Numbered from the stretch's first letter, positions 1-6,483 are shown. The stretch is DNA of 14,334 nucleotides from an uncultured Anaerotruncus sp. (GCA_905210995.1 CAJLZE010000057.1:1-14334), one strand, 5' to 3'. Notes: generated from the sequence alone by a model not told the origin. Program-made: numbers and translations.

Positions 1-170
1 GCCAGCCTGACATGGCGCACTCCCGCAGCCGTCAGCGCACCGACAAGGCAGCCGCCGGCGGAGGCGACCGTTACCTCGTTGCCGCTCCGCCTCAGTGCGC
101 GCGAAAGCGTCAGAACGTGCGTCTCCGCACCGCCGTGTCCCATCGACATTGCGAGGATAAGTATATTCAT
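1..170 (-). CDS. Glycosyltransferase (GT4-like), N-terminal fragment cut by window edge
   Basis: Only the first 56 codons are visible; the gene continues beyond the left edge. It is read on the minus strand from an ATG at 170-168. The translation begins MNILILAMSMGHGGAETHVL and continues with a helix (TLSRALRRSGNEV) and a second strand (TVAS). This is the typical opening Rossmann half of GT-B fold family 4 glycosyltransferases: a hydrophobic first strand, a GGAE/T glycine loop, then a helix and a 'G-x-EVTV' strand. Such enzymes transfer a sugar from a nucleotide-sugar to lipid or polysaccharide acceptors at the cytoplasmic face of the membrane. The start is supported by an AGGGAGGGG ribosome binding site 6 bases upstream and a promoter at 222-250. 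It is divergent from the gene at 325. Donor and acceptor cannot be told. A MurG-like GT-B enzyme is a less likely alternative. Confidence 0.82.
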   Translation of the reverse strand, partial: MNILILAMSMGHGGAETHVLTLSRALRRSGNEVTVASAGGCLVGALTAAGVRHVRL

Positions 171-210
171 TTTCCGCCCCTCCCTTCTTTTGCCGCACGC
201 GGCAGGTCGC

Positions 211-229
211 TGTATAATGATATTATACA
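211..229. promoter_or_regulatory. Symmetric -10 palindrome TGTATAAT-GAT-ATTATACA
   Basis: Perfect inverted repeat with 8-base arms and a 3-base spacer. Each arm contains TATAAT, so the element can serve as a -10 box on both strands. The plus-strand copy (213-218) has TTGCCG (190-195) 17 bases upstream, and the minus-strand copy has TTGCAA 17 bases upstream. It may be a bidirectional promoter, an operator, or both. The same arms recur with a 1-base spacer at 3073-3089. Confidence 0.5.
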
Positions 230-250
230 TTTTTTCATCCGCGATTGCAA
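222..250 (-). promoter_or_regulatory. Sigma-A promoter for the glycosyltransferase gene
   Basis: On the minus strand, TTGCAA (250-245) and TATAAT (227-222) are separated by exactly 17 bases. Transcription would start near 215, giving a leader of about 45 bases with a strong ribosome binding site. The -10 element is one arm of the palindrome at 211-229. Confidence 0.7.
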
Positions 251-265
251 GTATCGACGAATCTA

Positions 266-294
266 TTGACTTTTGCGCGTTTTCGGGCTATAAT
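266..294 (+). promoter_or_regulatory. Sigma-A promoter for the 325-2307 gene pair
   Basis: TTGACT at 266-271 and TATAAT at 289-294 with a 17-base spacer, a near-perfect vegetative promoter. The predicted start of transcription is near 301, giving a very short leader of about 24 bases carrying GGAGG at 314-318, 6 bases before the ATG at 325. Confidence 0.85.
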
Positions 295-324
295 TTGCAT
301 GAAATAAAAAATCGGAGGACCGAA

Positions 325-1419
325 ATGTCTTACTCAACGAAAAATCCCGTTCCGGCGCTGCCGCACGTAATACACAGTGCGGAAATTCCCGCCGGGCACG
401 TTCAGGGCATTGCCGTGGACGACGAGCATAAGTACATATACTATTCCTTTACTACCGTTTTTGTAAAGGCGGATCTTAACGGAAACGTTATCGGCACCGT
501 GACAGGGCTTACCGGTCACCTCGGCTGCATTTCCTACAACAGCGACGACGGCAGGGTCTACGGGTCGATAGAATACAAGCACGACTCGATAGGAAAGGGC
601 ATTATGGAGTGCACCGGCGTCGCCCTTGCCGAGGAGGATGCCTTCTATGTCGCCATGTTCGACGTTGACAAGATCGACCGCATAGGCATGGATGCGGAGC
701 GCGACGGCATCATGCGCGCGGTATATCTGCCAGAGGTCGTGGCTGATTATTCTGCCAAGAACGCCGACGGCAGCGACCACCGCTTTGCCTGCTCGGGCAT
801 CGACGGCACCGGCTTCGGTCCCGTCCCCGGTTCTCCCGCCGGCTCTCCCCGTATGCTTTTCGTTGCCTACGGCATTTACGGCGACGTGAACCGCACCGAT
901 AACGACAACCAGGTCATTCTCATGTTCGACTGGCGCAAATTCGGCGACGCGGCAAAGCCGCTGTCGCAGGCAGAGCCGCATCACTCGGGCGTGACGGCGG
1001 AGGAGAGATATTTCCTCTACACGGGCAACACCAACTGGGGCATTCAGAACCTTGAATACGACAGCTACCTCGACGCATGGCTCGTTGCCGTCTATGTCGG
1101 CAAGAAGCCGGAGTTCAAAAATCCGCCTATGTTCATCATCGACGGCAAACGCGCACCCGAGGAGCGCGAGGTGCCCGGTCTCGGCATCAGGGGCAAAATG
1201 CTGACGCTTGCGGCGCTCGGCGGCACCGACGAGGCGCACGGGCTGCGTTACTGCACCTTCCCGAAGGGGCAGACCGGCGTTTATTCGATCGGCGGCGGAT
1301 ACTATTATTTCTCATACGAAAAGAAAGCCGAACACGACGGCGAAAAGTATTTCTCATCCGATGTGAAGCTTTGCCGCTTTACGGGTGAGGGCGACACCCT
1401 CTTTGAGGTCATTGAATAA
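325..1419 (+). CDS. Predicted beta-propeller-like protein of unknown function
   Basis: A 364-residue protein with no signal peptide or membrane segment, so probably cytosolic. I chose the ATG at 325 because GGAGG lies 6 bases upstream and a consensus promoter ends at 294; an in-frame ATG at 79 would start before the promoter and add 82 residues of unlikely sequence. The chain is rich in short beta-strand blocks joined by Asp/Gly turns, such as GIAVDDEHKYIYYSF, GCISYNSDDGRVYGSI, MLFVAYGIYG, and YDSYLDAWLVAVYVG. That alternation is what one sees in WD40/NHL/lactonase-type propellers, but I recognise no catalytic motif. It is probably cotranscribed with the TIM-barrel gene 3 bases downstream, which suggests a shared substrate, possibly a sugar or sugar acid. 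This is inference; the family is not recognised. Confidence 0.75.
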   Translation: MSYSTKNPVPALPHVIHSAEIPAGHVQGIAVDDEHKYIYYSFTTVFVKADLNGNVIGTVTGLTGHLGCISYNSDDGRVYGSIEYKHDSIGKGIMECTGVALAEEDAFYVAMFDVDKIDRIGMDAERDGIMRAVYLPEVVADYSAKNADGSDHRFACSGIDGTGFGPVPGSPAGSPRMLFVAYGIYGDVNRTDNDNQVILMFDWRKFGDAAKPLSQAEPHHSGVTAEERYFLYTGNTNWGIQNLEYDSYLDAWLVAVYVGKKPEFKNPPMFIIDGKRAPEEREVPGLGIRGKMLTLAALGGTDEAHGLRYCTFPKGQTGVYSIGGGYYYFSYEKKAEHDGEKYFSSDVKLCRFTGEGDTLFEVIE

Positions 1420-1422
1420 GAA

Positions 1423-2307
1423 ATGGAAAAAACAATGCTGCTTTCAACACAGACATCACACATGGTCAACGCCCTCGGCTTTGAGGAGGGCATCCTCACG
1501 CTCAAGCGCGCAGGCTACGATGCGCTCGACCTTTCGCTTTTCAGCATGACGCGCAACGACTCGCCCTATGTCGGCGACGGCTGGCGCGAATACACCGAGG
1601 CGCAGCGCCGCTTTGCCGATGCAAACGGCATCGTTTTCAACCAGGCGCACGCTCCGTTCTCGTTCAAGTGGGACGATCCCGCAGTGCGTGAGGGCACGGC
1701 TCAGCCGCGCGTGCTCCGCTCGTTCGAAATAGCCGCCATGATGGGCGCAGATACGATAATCGTTCATCCGCTCCACTATTGCGAATACAAGGGCCACGAG
1801 GAGGAGATGCACGAGCTGAACCTCGCGTATTACCGCTCGATGATACCCTATTGCCGCGAATACGGTATAAAGGTCGCTGTCGAAAATATGTGGCAGAACG
1901 ACCGCCGCCGCCGTTTCATCACATATGACGTTGCCGCGCATCCAGAGGATCTTGCCGCATACATCGACGAGCTTGACAGCGAGTGGATCGTCGCCTGCCT
2001 CGACCTCGGTCACTGCGGTCTGGTCGGCGAGGAGGCCGACAACTGCATCCGCATTCTCGGTCACGACCGCCTCAAGGCGCTGCACGTGCACGACAACAAC
2101 TACCGCGAGGATTCACACACCATGCCCGGCATGGGGCTGATGAACTGGGATGCCATCTGCTCCGCTCTGCACGATATAAACTATGACGGTGAGTTCACAT
2201 ACGAGGCAGACTCCTTCCTGCGCAACTTCCCGAAGGATTACCTCGAGAGAGCCGCTGCCTTTATGGTCCAGACCGGAAGATATCTTATCGATAAGATCGG
2301 TCTCTGA
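1423..2307 (+). CDS. Sugar-phosphate isomerase/epimerase-like TIM barrel protein
   Basis: A 294-residue protein of the xylose isomerase-like / AP endonuclease 2 superfamily. Ordered barrel motifs are visible: the opening strand and helix with GYDALDLSLF (31-40), QAHAPFS (74-80, His76), TIIVHPLHYCE (111-121), VAVENM (151-156, metal-ligand Glu154), CLDLGH (192-197, Asp194 and His197), LHVHDN (220-225, His221/His223), and TYEAD near the end (Glu261). This set matches the divalent-metal site of sugar isomerases and epimerases, which interconvert ketoses, aldoses or inositol derivatives through an enediol. Length is typical for the family. It begins 3 bases after the upstream stop, so translation is probably coupled; GAGGT at 1405-1409 is the only Shine-Dalgarno, at a long 13 bases. 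An in-frame ATG at 1435 is an alternative start. It ends with tandem stops TGA TAA before a strong terminator. Substrate unknown. Confidence 0.88.
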   Translation: MEKTMLLSTQTSHMVNALGFEEGILTLKRAGYDALDLSLFSMTRNDSPYVGDGWREYTEAQRRFADANGIVFNQAHAPFSFKWDDPAVREGTAQPRVLRSFEIAAMMGADTIIVHPLHYCEYKGHEEEMHELNLAYYRSMIPYCREYGIKVAVENMWQNDRRRRFITYDVAAHPEDLAAYIDELDSEWIVACLDLGHCGLVGEEADNCIRILGHDRLKALHVHDNNYREDSHTMPGMGLMNWDAICSALHDINYDGEFTYEADSFLRNFPKDYLERAAAFMVQTGRYLIDKIGL

Positions 2308-2324
2308 TAACACGGAAAAACACA

Positions 2325-2371
2325 AAAATACCCGAGCCCGCGGTGATTGTCACCGCGGGCTCGGGTATTTT
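2325..2371. terminator. Perfect 22-bp bidirectional intrinsic terminator
   Basis: A 22-base arm (2325-2346) pairs without mismatch with 2350-2371 around a TTG loop. The core is CCCGAGCCCGCGGTGA, flanked by an A-rich left end and a T-rich right end, so it works as an intrinsic terminator in both directions. It separates the plus-strand gene ending at 2307 from the minus-strand lipoprotein ending at 2385. Confidence 0.93.
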
Positions 2372-2384
2372 ATTGAGCTTTATG

Positions 2385-3008
2385 TCAGGAGATCATTGCT
2401 TCCATTTCCGAAAGCTCGGTGTCGCCGGTCGACTGCGTCATGGTGATGTTTACGAGATAGTTGCCGACGATGCGCAGATATATCGCCTGCTTTATCACAA
2501 GACCGCTCAGCATGATGGAGCCGTCAATGCGCTTGTAGGTGTTTCCGCCCAGCACAACGTCCGACGTTTCGCCGAATTTGTAGGTGGCGCCGTCGAGCTG
2601 TTCGAGCATTGTTTTTTTGAATTCATCGACATAATCGTCGATGTCGTTCAGCGCGGTGGCGAGAGCAGATTGTTTTTCGACCGTCATGGTGATGCTGCTG
2701 CCTATGACGCTTAAAGCCTGAAATTCAATGGTGGATTCAAGCTCCGATGAGTCAAAGCTGTCACCGTCCTTCATCATCTCAAGACCTACGCCGAGCATCT
2801 TGGCTATTTCCTCGTCGGTGGCAAATGTCCAGTCGTCGGGCTTTGTGAAGGTAAGCTCCGCAAAATCGCTGTGGTAGACGTTGCCCGTCACCGTTCCGCG
2901 AGCATACTTTTTCGTCGTTCCCTTATCGGAGCCGCACGCGGCAAGGGAGACGGCTGACAGGAGCATGAGCACTGCCAGTGCAAGAGCGGCTGTTTTTCTG
3001 ATCCTCAT
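2385..3008 (-). CDS. Small secreted lipoprotein, function unknown
   Basis: A 207-residue protein opening with MRIRKTAALALAVLMLLSAV and then SLAAC. It has a basic N-region, hydrophobic core and LAAC lipobox with the lipidated cysteine at residue 25, so it is exported and anchored to the outer face of the cytoplasmic membrane. After cleavage comes a short charged linker (GSDKGTTKKY), then a single mixed alpha/beta domain of about 170 residues containing FAELTFTKPDDWTFA, a motif I associate with small Clostridia lipoproteins whose strand is followed by 'P-x-x-W'. No enzyme motif is seen; ligand binding or envelope stress roles are possible. It is a single-gene unit with its own promoter (3082-3110) and the terminator at 2325-2371. 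AAAGG about 11 bases before the ATG supports the start. Confidence 0.88.
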   Translation of the reverse strand: MRIRKTAALALAVLMLLSAVSLAACGSDKGTTKKYARGTVTGNVYHSDFAELTFTKPDDWTFATDEEIAKMLGVGLEMMKDGDSFDSSELESTIEFQALSVIGSSITMTVEKQSALATALNDIDDYVDEFKKTMLEQLDGATYKFGETSDVVLGGNTYKRIDGSIMLSGLVIKQAIYLRIVGNYLVNITMTQSTGDTELSEMEAMIS

Positions 3009-3072
3009 AATGTTTATCGCCTTTCGCTTTATTCCGACCTTTAAAGATATTACCGGCCGGTGTTTTAAATTT

Positions 3073-3089
3073 TGTATAATTATTATACA
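3073..3089. promoter_or_regulatory. Per/Fur-box-like palindrome TGTATAAT-T-ATTATACA
   Basis: A perfect 17-base palindrome covering the -10 box and predicted start site of the lipoprotein gene. The central 13 bases, TATAATTATTATA, match the core of the Bacillus PerR box (TTATAATNATTATAA) at every position, and only the two outermost bases differ. A repressor bound here would occlude the promoter. Part of the symmetry arises simply because TATAAT faces its own complement, so the operator role is a hypothesis. Confidence 0.4.
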
Positions 3090-3110
3090 TAATTAATTGC
3101 GTAATGTCAA
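3082..3110 (-). promoter_or_regulatory. Consensus sigma-A promoter for the lipoprotein gene
   Basis: Minus strand TTGACA (3110-3105), 17-base spacer, TATAAT (3087-3082): a full match to the vegetative consensus. Transcription should start near 3075, leaving a leader of about 67 bases. The -10 overlaps the palindrome at 3073-3089. Confidence 0.88.
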
Positions 3111-3115
3111 TATGC

Positions 3116-3149
3116 GAAAGAAAAACAGCAATAATTTTGATGGATATTG
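3116..3149 (-). terminator. Possible weak terminator after the serine hydrolase gene
   Basis: On the minus strand, CAATA (3149-3145) can pair with TATTG (3133-3129), followed by a CTGTTTTTCTTTC tract. The stem is only 5 A/T-rich pairs, so termination would be weak. It is the only candidate between the hydrolase stop and the lipoprotein promoter. Confidence 0.25.
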
Positions 3150-3155
3150 TCGAAT

Positions 3156-4292
3156 TTATTCAAGCGATGCGAAAAATGCGTTGCAAAGACGCGGGAAAAC
3201 GAAATTTTCCTGGTTGTGCAGCATATGCATCGCAAAGAAGAGCGAGGACCGGGACTCGGGATCGACTATGACATAGGAGCCCGCCGCGCCCTGCCAGCCG
3301 AACTGACCGAGCGGAGAAAGAGAGCCGCCCGCGCCGCCGAGGTATGTGCGCACACCGTAGCCGTAGCCGTAGCCGACAAGCCCGTGCCAGCGCTCCTCAA
3401 ATTCGGTGAGCTGTGCGGGCGTGAGGCAGTTGCGGCGCAGAAGATCGACCGAGCGGGAAGAGAGAATACGCGCTCCTGTCGCTGCCACGCCGCCGCATGC
3501 CAATGCGTCGGCAAATTTTATATAATCGGAAACGGATGATATGAGTCCCGCTCCGCCGCTGTCGTAATCGCTGCCGAGTATGTAGACGTTCGTCTGCGGC
3601 GTTTCCACCGCCCTGTGAGCCTTTTCACTGAAGCTGTACTGCTTTGCCATGCGTTCGCGCACGCTGTCCGTCATGCGGAAGCCGCTATCACTCATGCCGC
3701 AGGGGACAAGCACGGTCCGCTTCACATAATCGGCAAATCTTTCGCCCGTTATCGCTTCTACGGCTGCCGCAAGGATATCGTGCGAAAGCCCGTATCTGAA
3801 GTGAGCGCCCGGCTCAAAGTCGAGCGGCATGCGCGCCATTGCCGCCACGGTCTCGCGTGTGGGGCATCTGCCGCCGGTGCGGGACTGCACGTCCTGAATG
3901 TAGGGCGAGGTGAGGTCATAGGCATAGCCCGAGGTCATATTGAAGAGGTGACGCATGAGTATCGGGCTTTTGGCGGGTTCGGCATAGGCTCCGCCAGCCG
4001 CACGGACCTTCACTCCGGCAAATTCGGGCAGATAATTGCTCACGGGGTCGGACATGACGAATCCGCCGCGCTCCATAAGTGCCAGCGCCGCGACGACGGT
4101 CACGACCTTGGTGCAGGAATACATATAATAAAGCTCATTGCCCGTCACGGGCTTTTTTTCTTCCATATCGGAATAGCCGGCGCTGTGGCGGTAAAGTATT
4201 TTGTGGTCGCGGGCGACGGTGACATCCATGCCGGGAAAGCCGTGCGCGGGAAGTGAATCGACGAACGAGCCGAGAATTTCAAAGTTATCCAT
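3156..4292 (-). CDS. Serine hydrolase of the beta-lactamase / class C PBP-like fold
   Basis: A 378-residue protein without signal peptide, so cytosolic. The start chosen is MDNFEILGSF at 4292, with AAGGA 9 bases upstream; the ATG at 4301 abuts that site and the one at 4331 lies inside lplA. Family marks are the SxxK motif S59-C-T-K62 after LYYMY, the FNMTSGYAYD region, a tyrosine motif Y167-G-L-S where the usual YxN asparagine is replaced, and GWQGAAGSY near the C-terminus standing for the HTG/KTG strand. Related enzymes are esterases, D-amino-peptidases and beta-lactamases; a cytosolic location makes an esterase or amidase more likely than a drug-resistance enzyme. It follows lplA by 16 bases and shares its promoter, so a role near lipoate or acyl chemistry is possible (inference). 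Confidence 0.86.
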   Translation of the reverse strand: MDNFEILGSFVDSLPAHGFPGMDVTVARDHKILYRHSAGYSDMEEKKPVTGNELYYMYSCTKVVTVVAALALMERGGFVMSDPVSNYLPEFAGVKVRAAGGAYAEPAKSPILMRHLFNMTSGYAYDLTSPYIQDVQSRTGGRCPTRETVAAMARMPLDFEPGAHFRYGLSHDILAAAVEAITGERFADYVKRTVLVPCGMSDSGFRMTDSVRERMAKQYSFSEKAHRAVETPQTNVYILGSDYDSGGAGLISSVSDYIKFADALACGGVAATGARILSSRSVDLLRRNCLTPAQLTEFEERWHGLVGYGYGYGVRTYLGGAGGSLSPLGQFGWQGAAGSYVIVDPESRSSLFFAMHMLHNQENFVFPRLCNAFFASLE

Positions 4293-4308
4293 TTTGATCA
4301 TTCCTTTT

Positions 4309-5295
4309 TTACTGAACTGAAATATCCGCAAAGAGAGAGGCTATGTCGGCGCTGTATGCGTCGCCGGCGGCGGAGGAGAGGGCTTTGGCTATATCCGCGT
4401 ATGCGAGCGGCACACCTACGAGGGCGCGCGCGGCTGCCGCGGGCATTTCGGGGTCAAGGGCATCCGAGTCGGCGGTGCAGTCGGTTATCCTGCCGCCCGA
4501 TACGCTCATGCGCAGCGTTATGCCTCCCCATGGAAATCTGCCCGATACCTCGTCGGTCATCGGCGGGTTCGTGCCGTAAAGCCACTCGGGAGAGGAGAGC
4601 ATTTTTTCCGTTTCCGCATAAAGCGACGGATCGGGGAGAGGAAGCTCTGCCACCTCGCCGTCCGCCATATCCGCGTATGCACGGCGCAGCGCGGCGCAAA
4701 AAGCGGGAACTGTCAACCCTTCGCAAAGCGTATTGAGATTCACAACGCGCGAGCGGACCGATTCTATCCCTTTTGCCTGCAGCTTGCTTTTTTTGACGGT
4801 CAGGTAGCGCGCCATTGCGCCGAAGTCGCAGTCTATCAGCACCGTTCCGTGGTGGCAGTGCGCGTCGCCGACCGAAAAGAAGGCGTTGCCCGAAAATTTT
4901 GCGCCGTCCGCGGTTATGTCGTTTCTGCCCGTCGGCTGTGCGTCGATGCCGAATTCGCGGCAGGCGGCGGCGATCACCGACAACTGACGCTGGACGTCGT
5001 AGTCCTCACCGCGCGCTATAAAGCTGAAGCAGAGGTTGCCCATGTCGTGACGCACGGCTCCGCCGCCCGAAAGTCTGCGCGCAAGATGGCCGCCGTCGGC
5101 TGCAAGCTCGGCTACGCGGCATTCGGCATAGCAGTTTTGGTTTTTTCCGATAACTATCGTATTGTCGTTCTGCCACAAAAACATTATCGAGGTGTTATCG
5201 GGCAGTGTGCGCGTGAGGTATTCCTCGGCGGCAAGGTTGCGGTAGGGCGATGTGAAGCGCGATTCGCAGATGAGAAATTTTTTTCGATCTTTCAT
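4309..5295 (-). CDS. lplA: Lipoate-protein ligase A
   Basis: A 328-residue two-domain ligase that activates free lipoate with ATP to lipoyl-AMP and transfers it to a lysine of lipoyl domains. Visible marks are SPYRNLAAEEYL near the start, NDNTIVIGKNQN (43-54), RRLSGGGAVRHDMGN (73-87, the lipoate/ATP loop), GRNDI and GAKFSGNAFF with catalytic Lys133, the tail motif KGIESVRSRVVNL, and a C-terminal accessory domain of about 80 residues. The length matches full ligases rather than catalytic-domain-only forms. I start it at MKDRKK (5295); an upstream ATG at 5313 lies in the promoter. With the -10 at 5305-5310, the mRNA would begin only about 3 bases before this ATG, so it looks leaderless. It is divergent from, and presumably serves, the E2 gene at 7578. 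Confidence 0.95.
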   Translation of the reverse strand: MKDRKKFLICESRFTSPYRNLAAEEYLTRTLPDNTSIMFLWQNDNTIVIGKNQNCYAECRVAELAADGGHLARRLSGGGAVRHDMGNLCFSFIARGEDYDVQRQLSVIAAACREFGIDAQPTGRNDITADGAKFSGNAFFSVGDAHCHHGTVLIDCDFGAMARYLTVKKSKLQAKGIESVRSRVVNLNTLCEGLTVPAFCAALRRAYADMADGEVAELPLPDPSLYAETEKMLSSPEWLYGTNPPMTDEVSGRFPWGGITLRMSVSGGRITDCTADSDALDPEMPAAAARALVGVPLAYADIAKALSSAAGDAYSADIASLFADISVQ

Positions 5296-5304
5296 GATGA
5301 AATG

Positions 5305-5333
5305 ATTATACACGACGCGGCGTCGGTTGTCAA
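5305..5333 (-). promoter_or_regulatory. Consensus sigma-A promoter for lplA and the serine hydrolase
   Basis: Minus strand TTGACA (5333-5328), 17-base spacer, TATAAT (5310-5305), a full consensus match. The expected start near 5298 is about 3 bases from the lplA ATG at 5295, and no Shine-Dalgarno fits in that space. Confidence 0.85.
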
Positions 5334-5366
5334 CCTCTCAGAGACGGAAAATGAAAAAACTTTTCA

Positions 5367-5376
5367 TGTAATTACA
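5367..5376. promoter_or_regulatory. Operator-like palindrome TGTAATTACA, copy 1
   Basis: A perfect 10-base palindrome between the back-to-back lplA and dehydrogenase promoters, about 34 bases upstream of the lplA -35 and 40 bases upstream of the dehydrogenase -35. An identical copy sits at 5469-5478, with centres 102 bases apart. Confidence 0.5.
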
Positions 5377-5415
5377 CAAAAATCGAAAAAAATTGAGTCA
5401 GTAAGGCAAATCTGC

Positions 5416-5444
5416 TTGACAATGAGGTTGATATATGCTATACT
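5416..5444 (+). promoter_or_regulatory. Sigma-A promoter for the dehydrogenase operon
   Basis: TTGACA at 5416-5421 and TATACT at 5439-5444, 17-base spacer. Transcription should start near 5451, giving a leader of about 60 bases that contains the palindrome copy at 5468-5479. Confidence 0.85.
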
Positions 5445-5467
5445 CAGGTCAGCAAAAGCAAAAAGTG

Positions 5468-5479
5468 ATGTAATTACAT
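5468..5479. promoter_or_regulatory. Operator-like palindrome ATGTAATTACAT, copy 2
   Basis: A perfect 12-base palindrome roughly 18-28 bases downstream of the predicted start of the dehydrogenase transcript. It is flanked by GTGAT (5465-5469) and ATCAC (5480-5484), which extend the dyad to about 20 bases with a one-base offset. Position and symmetry suggest a repressor or roadblock site paired with copy 1. Confidence 0.55.
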
Positions 5480-5511
5480 ATCACGCAAGCACGAAAGGAA
5501 TGGTAACGGGA

Positions 5512-6483
5512 ATGAGCGTTATGCCGTCAAAGGACAAGGCGACGGGGATGTACCGTAAGATGTACGAGATCCGTCAGTATGAGGAAACAGTAAAGTACCT
5601 GTTTTTCGAAGGGATCATGCCGGGCACGATCCATCAGAGCGCAGGTGAGGAGGCGACTGCGGTCGGAACTATCTACGACCTGCGCCGCGAGGATGTTATT
5701 TTTTCAACGCACCGTCCCGCGGGACACGACCTTGCAAAGGGTGTGTCGCTGCGCGGAATGATGTGCGAGATGTTCGGCAAAGCCGACGGCTGCTGCAAGG
5801 GTAAGGGCGGCGCCATGCATACGGGAGATTTTTCGATAGGCGCTCCCCCCGCAAACGCGATCGTCGGCGGAAATATCCCGATCGCGGCGGGTGCGGCACT
5901 TGCGTTCAAGATGCAGCACAAGGATAATGTTGCCGTATCCTTTATGGGCGACGGCGCGACCAACGAGGGTTCCTTCCACGAGGGTCTCAACTTTGCAGCC
6001 GTGTGGAAGCTGCCGGTGGTATATGTCTGCGAGAACAACCTTTACTCCGCGACGACGTCTATCCACCTCACCACGCTGCTCGAAAACCCCGCTGCCGACC
6101 GCGGCTCGGCTTACGGTATCCCCTCCGAGGTCGTTGACGGCGAGGACGTGCTTGCCGTAAACGAGGCAATGGCGAGAGCCGTCGCACGCGCAAGAGCAGG
6201 CGAGGGTCCGACGATCCTTGAGCTCAAGACCTACCGCAAGTACGGTCATTCGCGCAACGATGCCTGCGGCTACCGTCCCAAGGACGAAGAGGCTGCATGG
6301 TTCGCACGCGATCCGGTCAAATGCTTCCGCGAAAAGCTCATCGCCGAGGGCGTTGCCACCGACGAAGAGCTGAAGGCGATCGAGGACGAGGTCGATGAGG
6401 CGATCGACGATGCGGTCGAATACGCCAAGGCAGCGCCCTATCCGACGCTCGAAAGCGCACTTGAAGACGTTTATGCGGACTGA
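5512..6483 (+). CDS. Dehydrogenase complex E1 component, alpha subunit (TPP-dependent)
   Basis: A 323-residue E1-alpha of the pyruvate / acetoin / branched-chain 2-oxo-acid dehydrogenase family; with E1-beta it decarboxylates or cleaves the substrate on thiamine diphosphate and acylates the E2 lipoyl arm. Marks: MYRKMYEIRQYEE (13-25), GTIHQSAGEEA with active-site His41, KGKGGAMH (96-103), ANAIVGGNIPIAAG, the TPP-Mg motif GDG(146-148)...CENN(173-176), and TYRKYGHS with His246. The overall length and the CKGKGG/IVGG spacing fit both PdhA and AcoA. The usual HRGHGH segment reads HRPAGH, losing one histidine (Ala70). The start is uncertain: AAAGGA at 5494-5499 is 12 bases before 5512 and abuts an ATG at 5500, while GGGAA precedes an ATG at 5521. 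First gene of the operon. Substrate cannot be fixed from sequence alone. Confidence 0.93.
   Translation: MSVMPSKDKATGMYRKMYEIRQYEETVKYLFFEGIMPGTIHQSAGEEATAVGTIYDLRREDVIFSTHRPAGHDLAKGVSLRGMMCEMFGKADGCCKGKGGAMHTGDFSIGAPPANAIVGGNIPIAAGAALAFKMQHKDNVAVSFMGDGATNEGSFHEGLNFAAVWKLPVVYVCENNLYSATTSIHLTTLLENPAADRGSAYGIPSEVVDGEDVLAVNEAMARAVARARAGEGPTILELKTYRKYGHSRNDACGYRPKDEEAAWFARDPVKCFREKLIAEGVATDEELKAIEDEVDEAIDDAVEYAKAAPYPTLESALEDVYAD

Noticed and set aside
79..324. In-frame upstream extension of the gene at 325 (ATG at 79)
   Set aside because: It would begin ahead of the consensus promoter at 266-294, overlaps the divergent glycosyltransferase start, and has no family-like sequence; GGAGG at 314-318 fixes the start at 325.
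4849..5511. Long in-frame extension of E1-alpha into the lplA region
   Set aside because: It runs antisense to lplA and through the promoter at 5416-5444. E1-alpha family proteins start close to MYRKMYEIRQYEE, so only the 5500/5512/5521 starts are credible.
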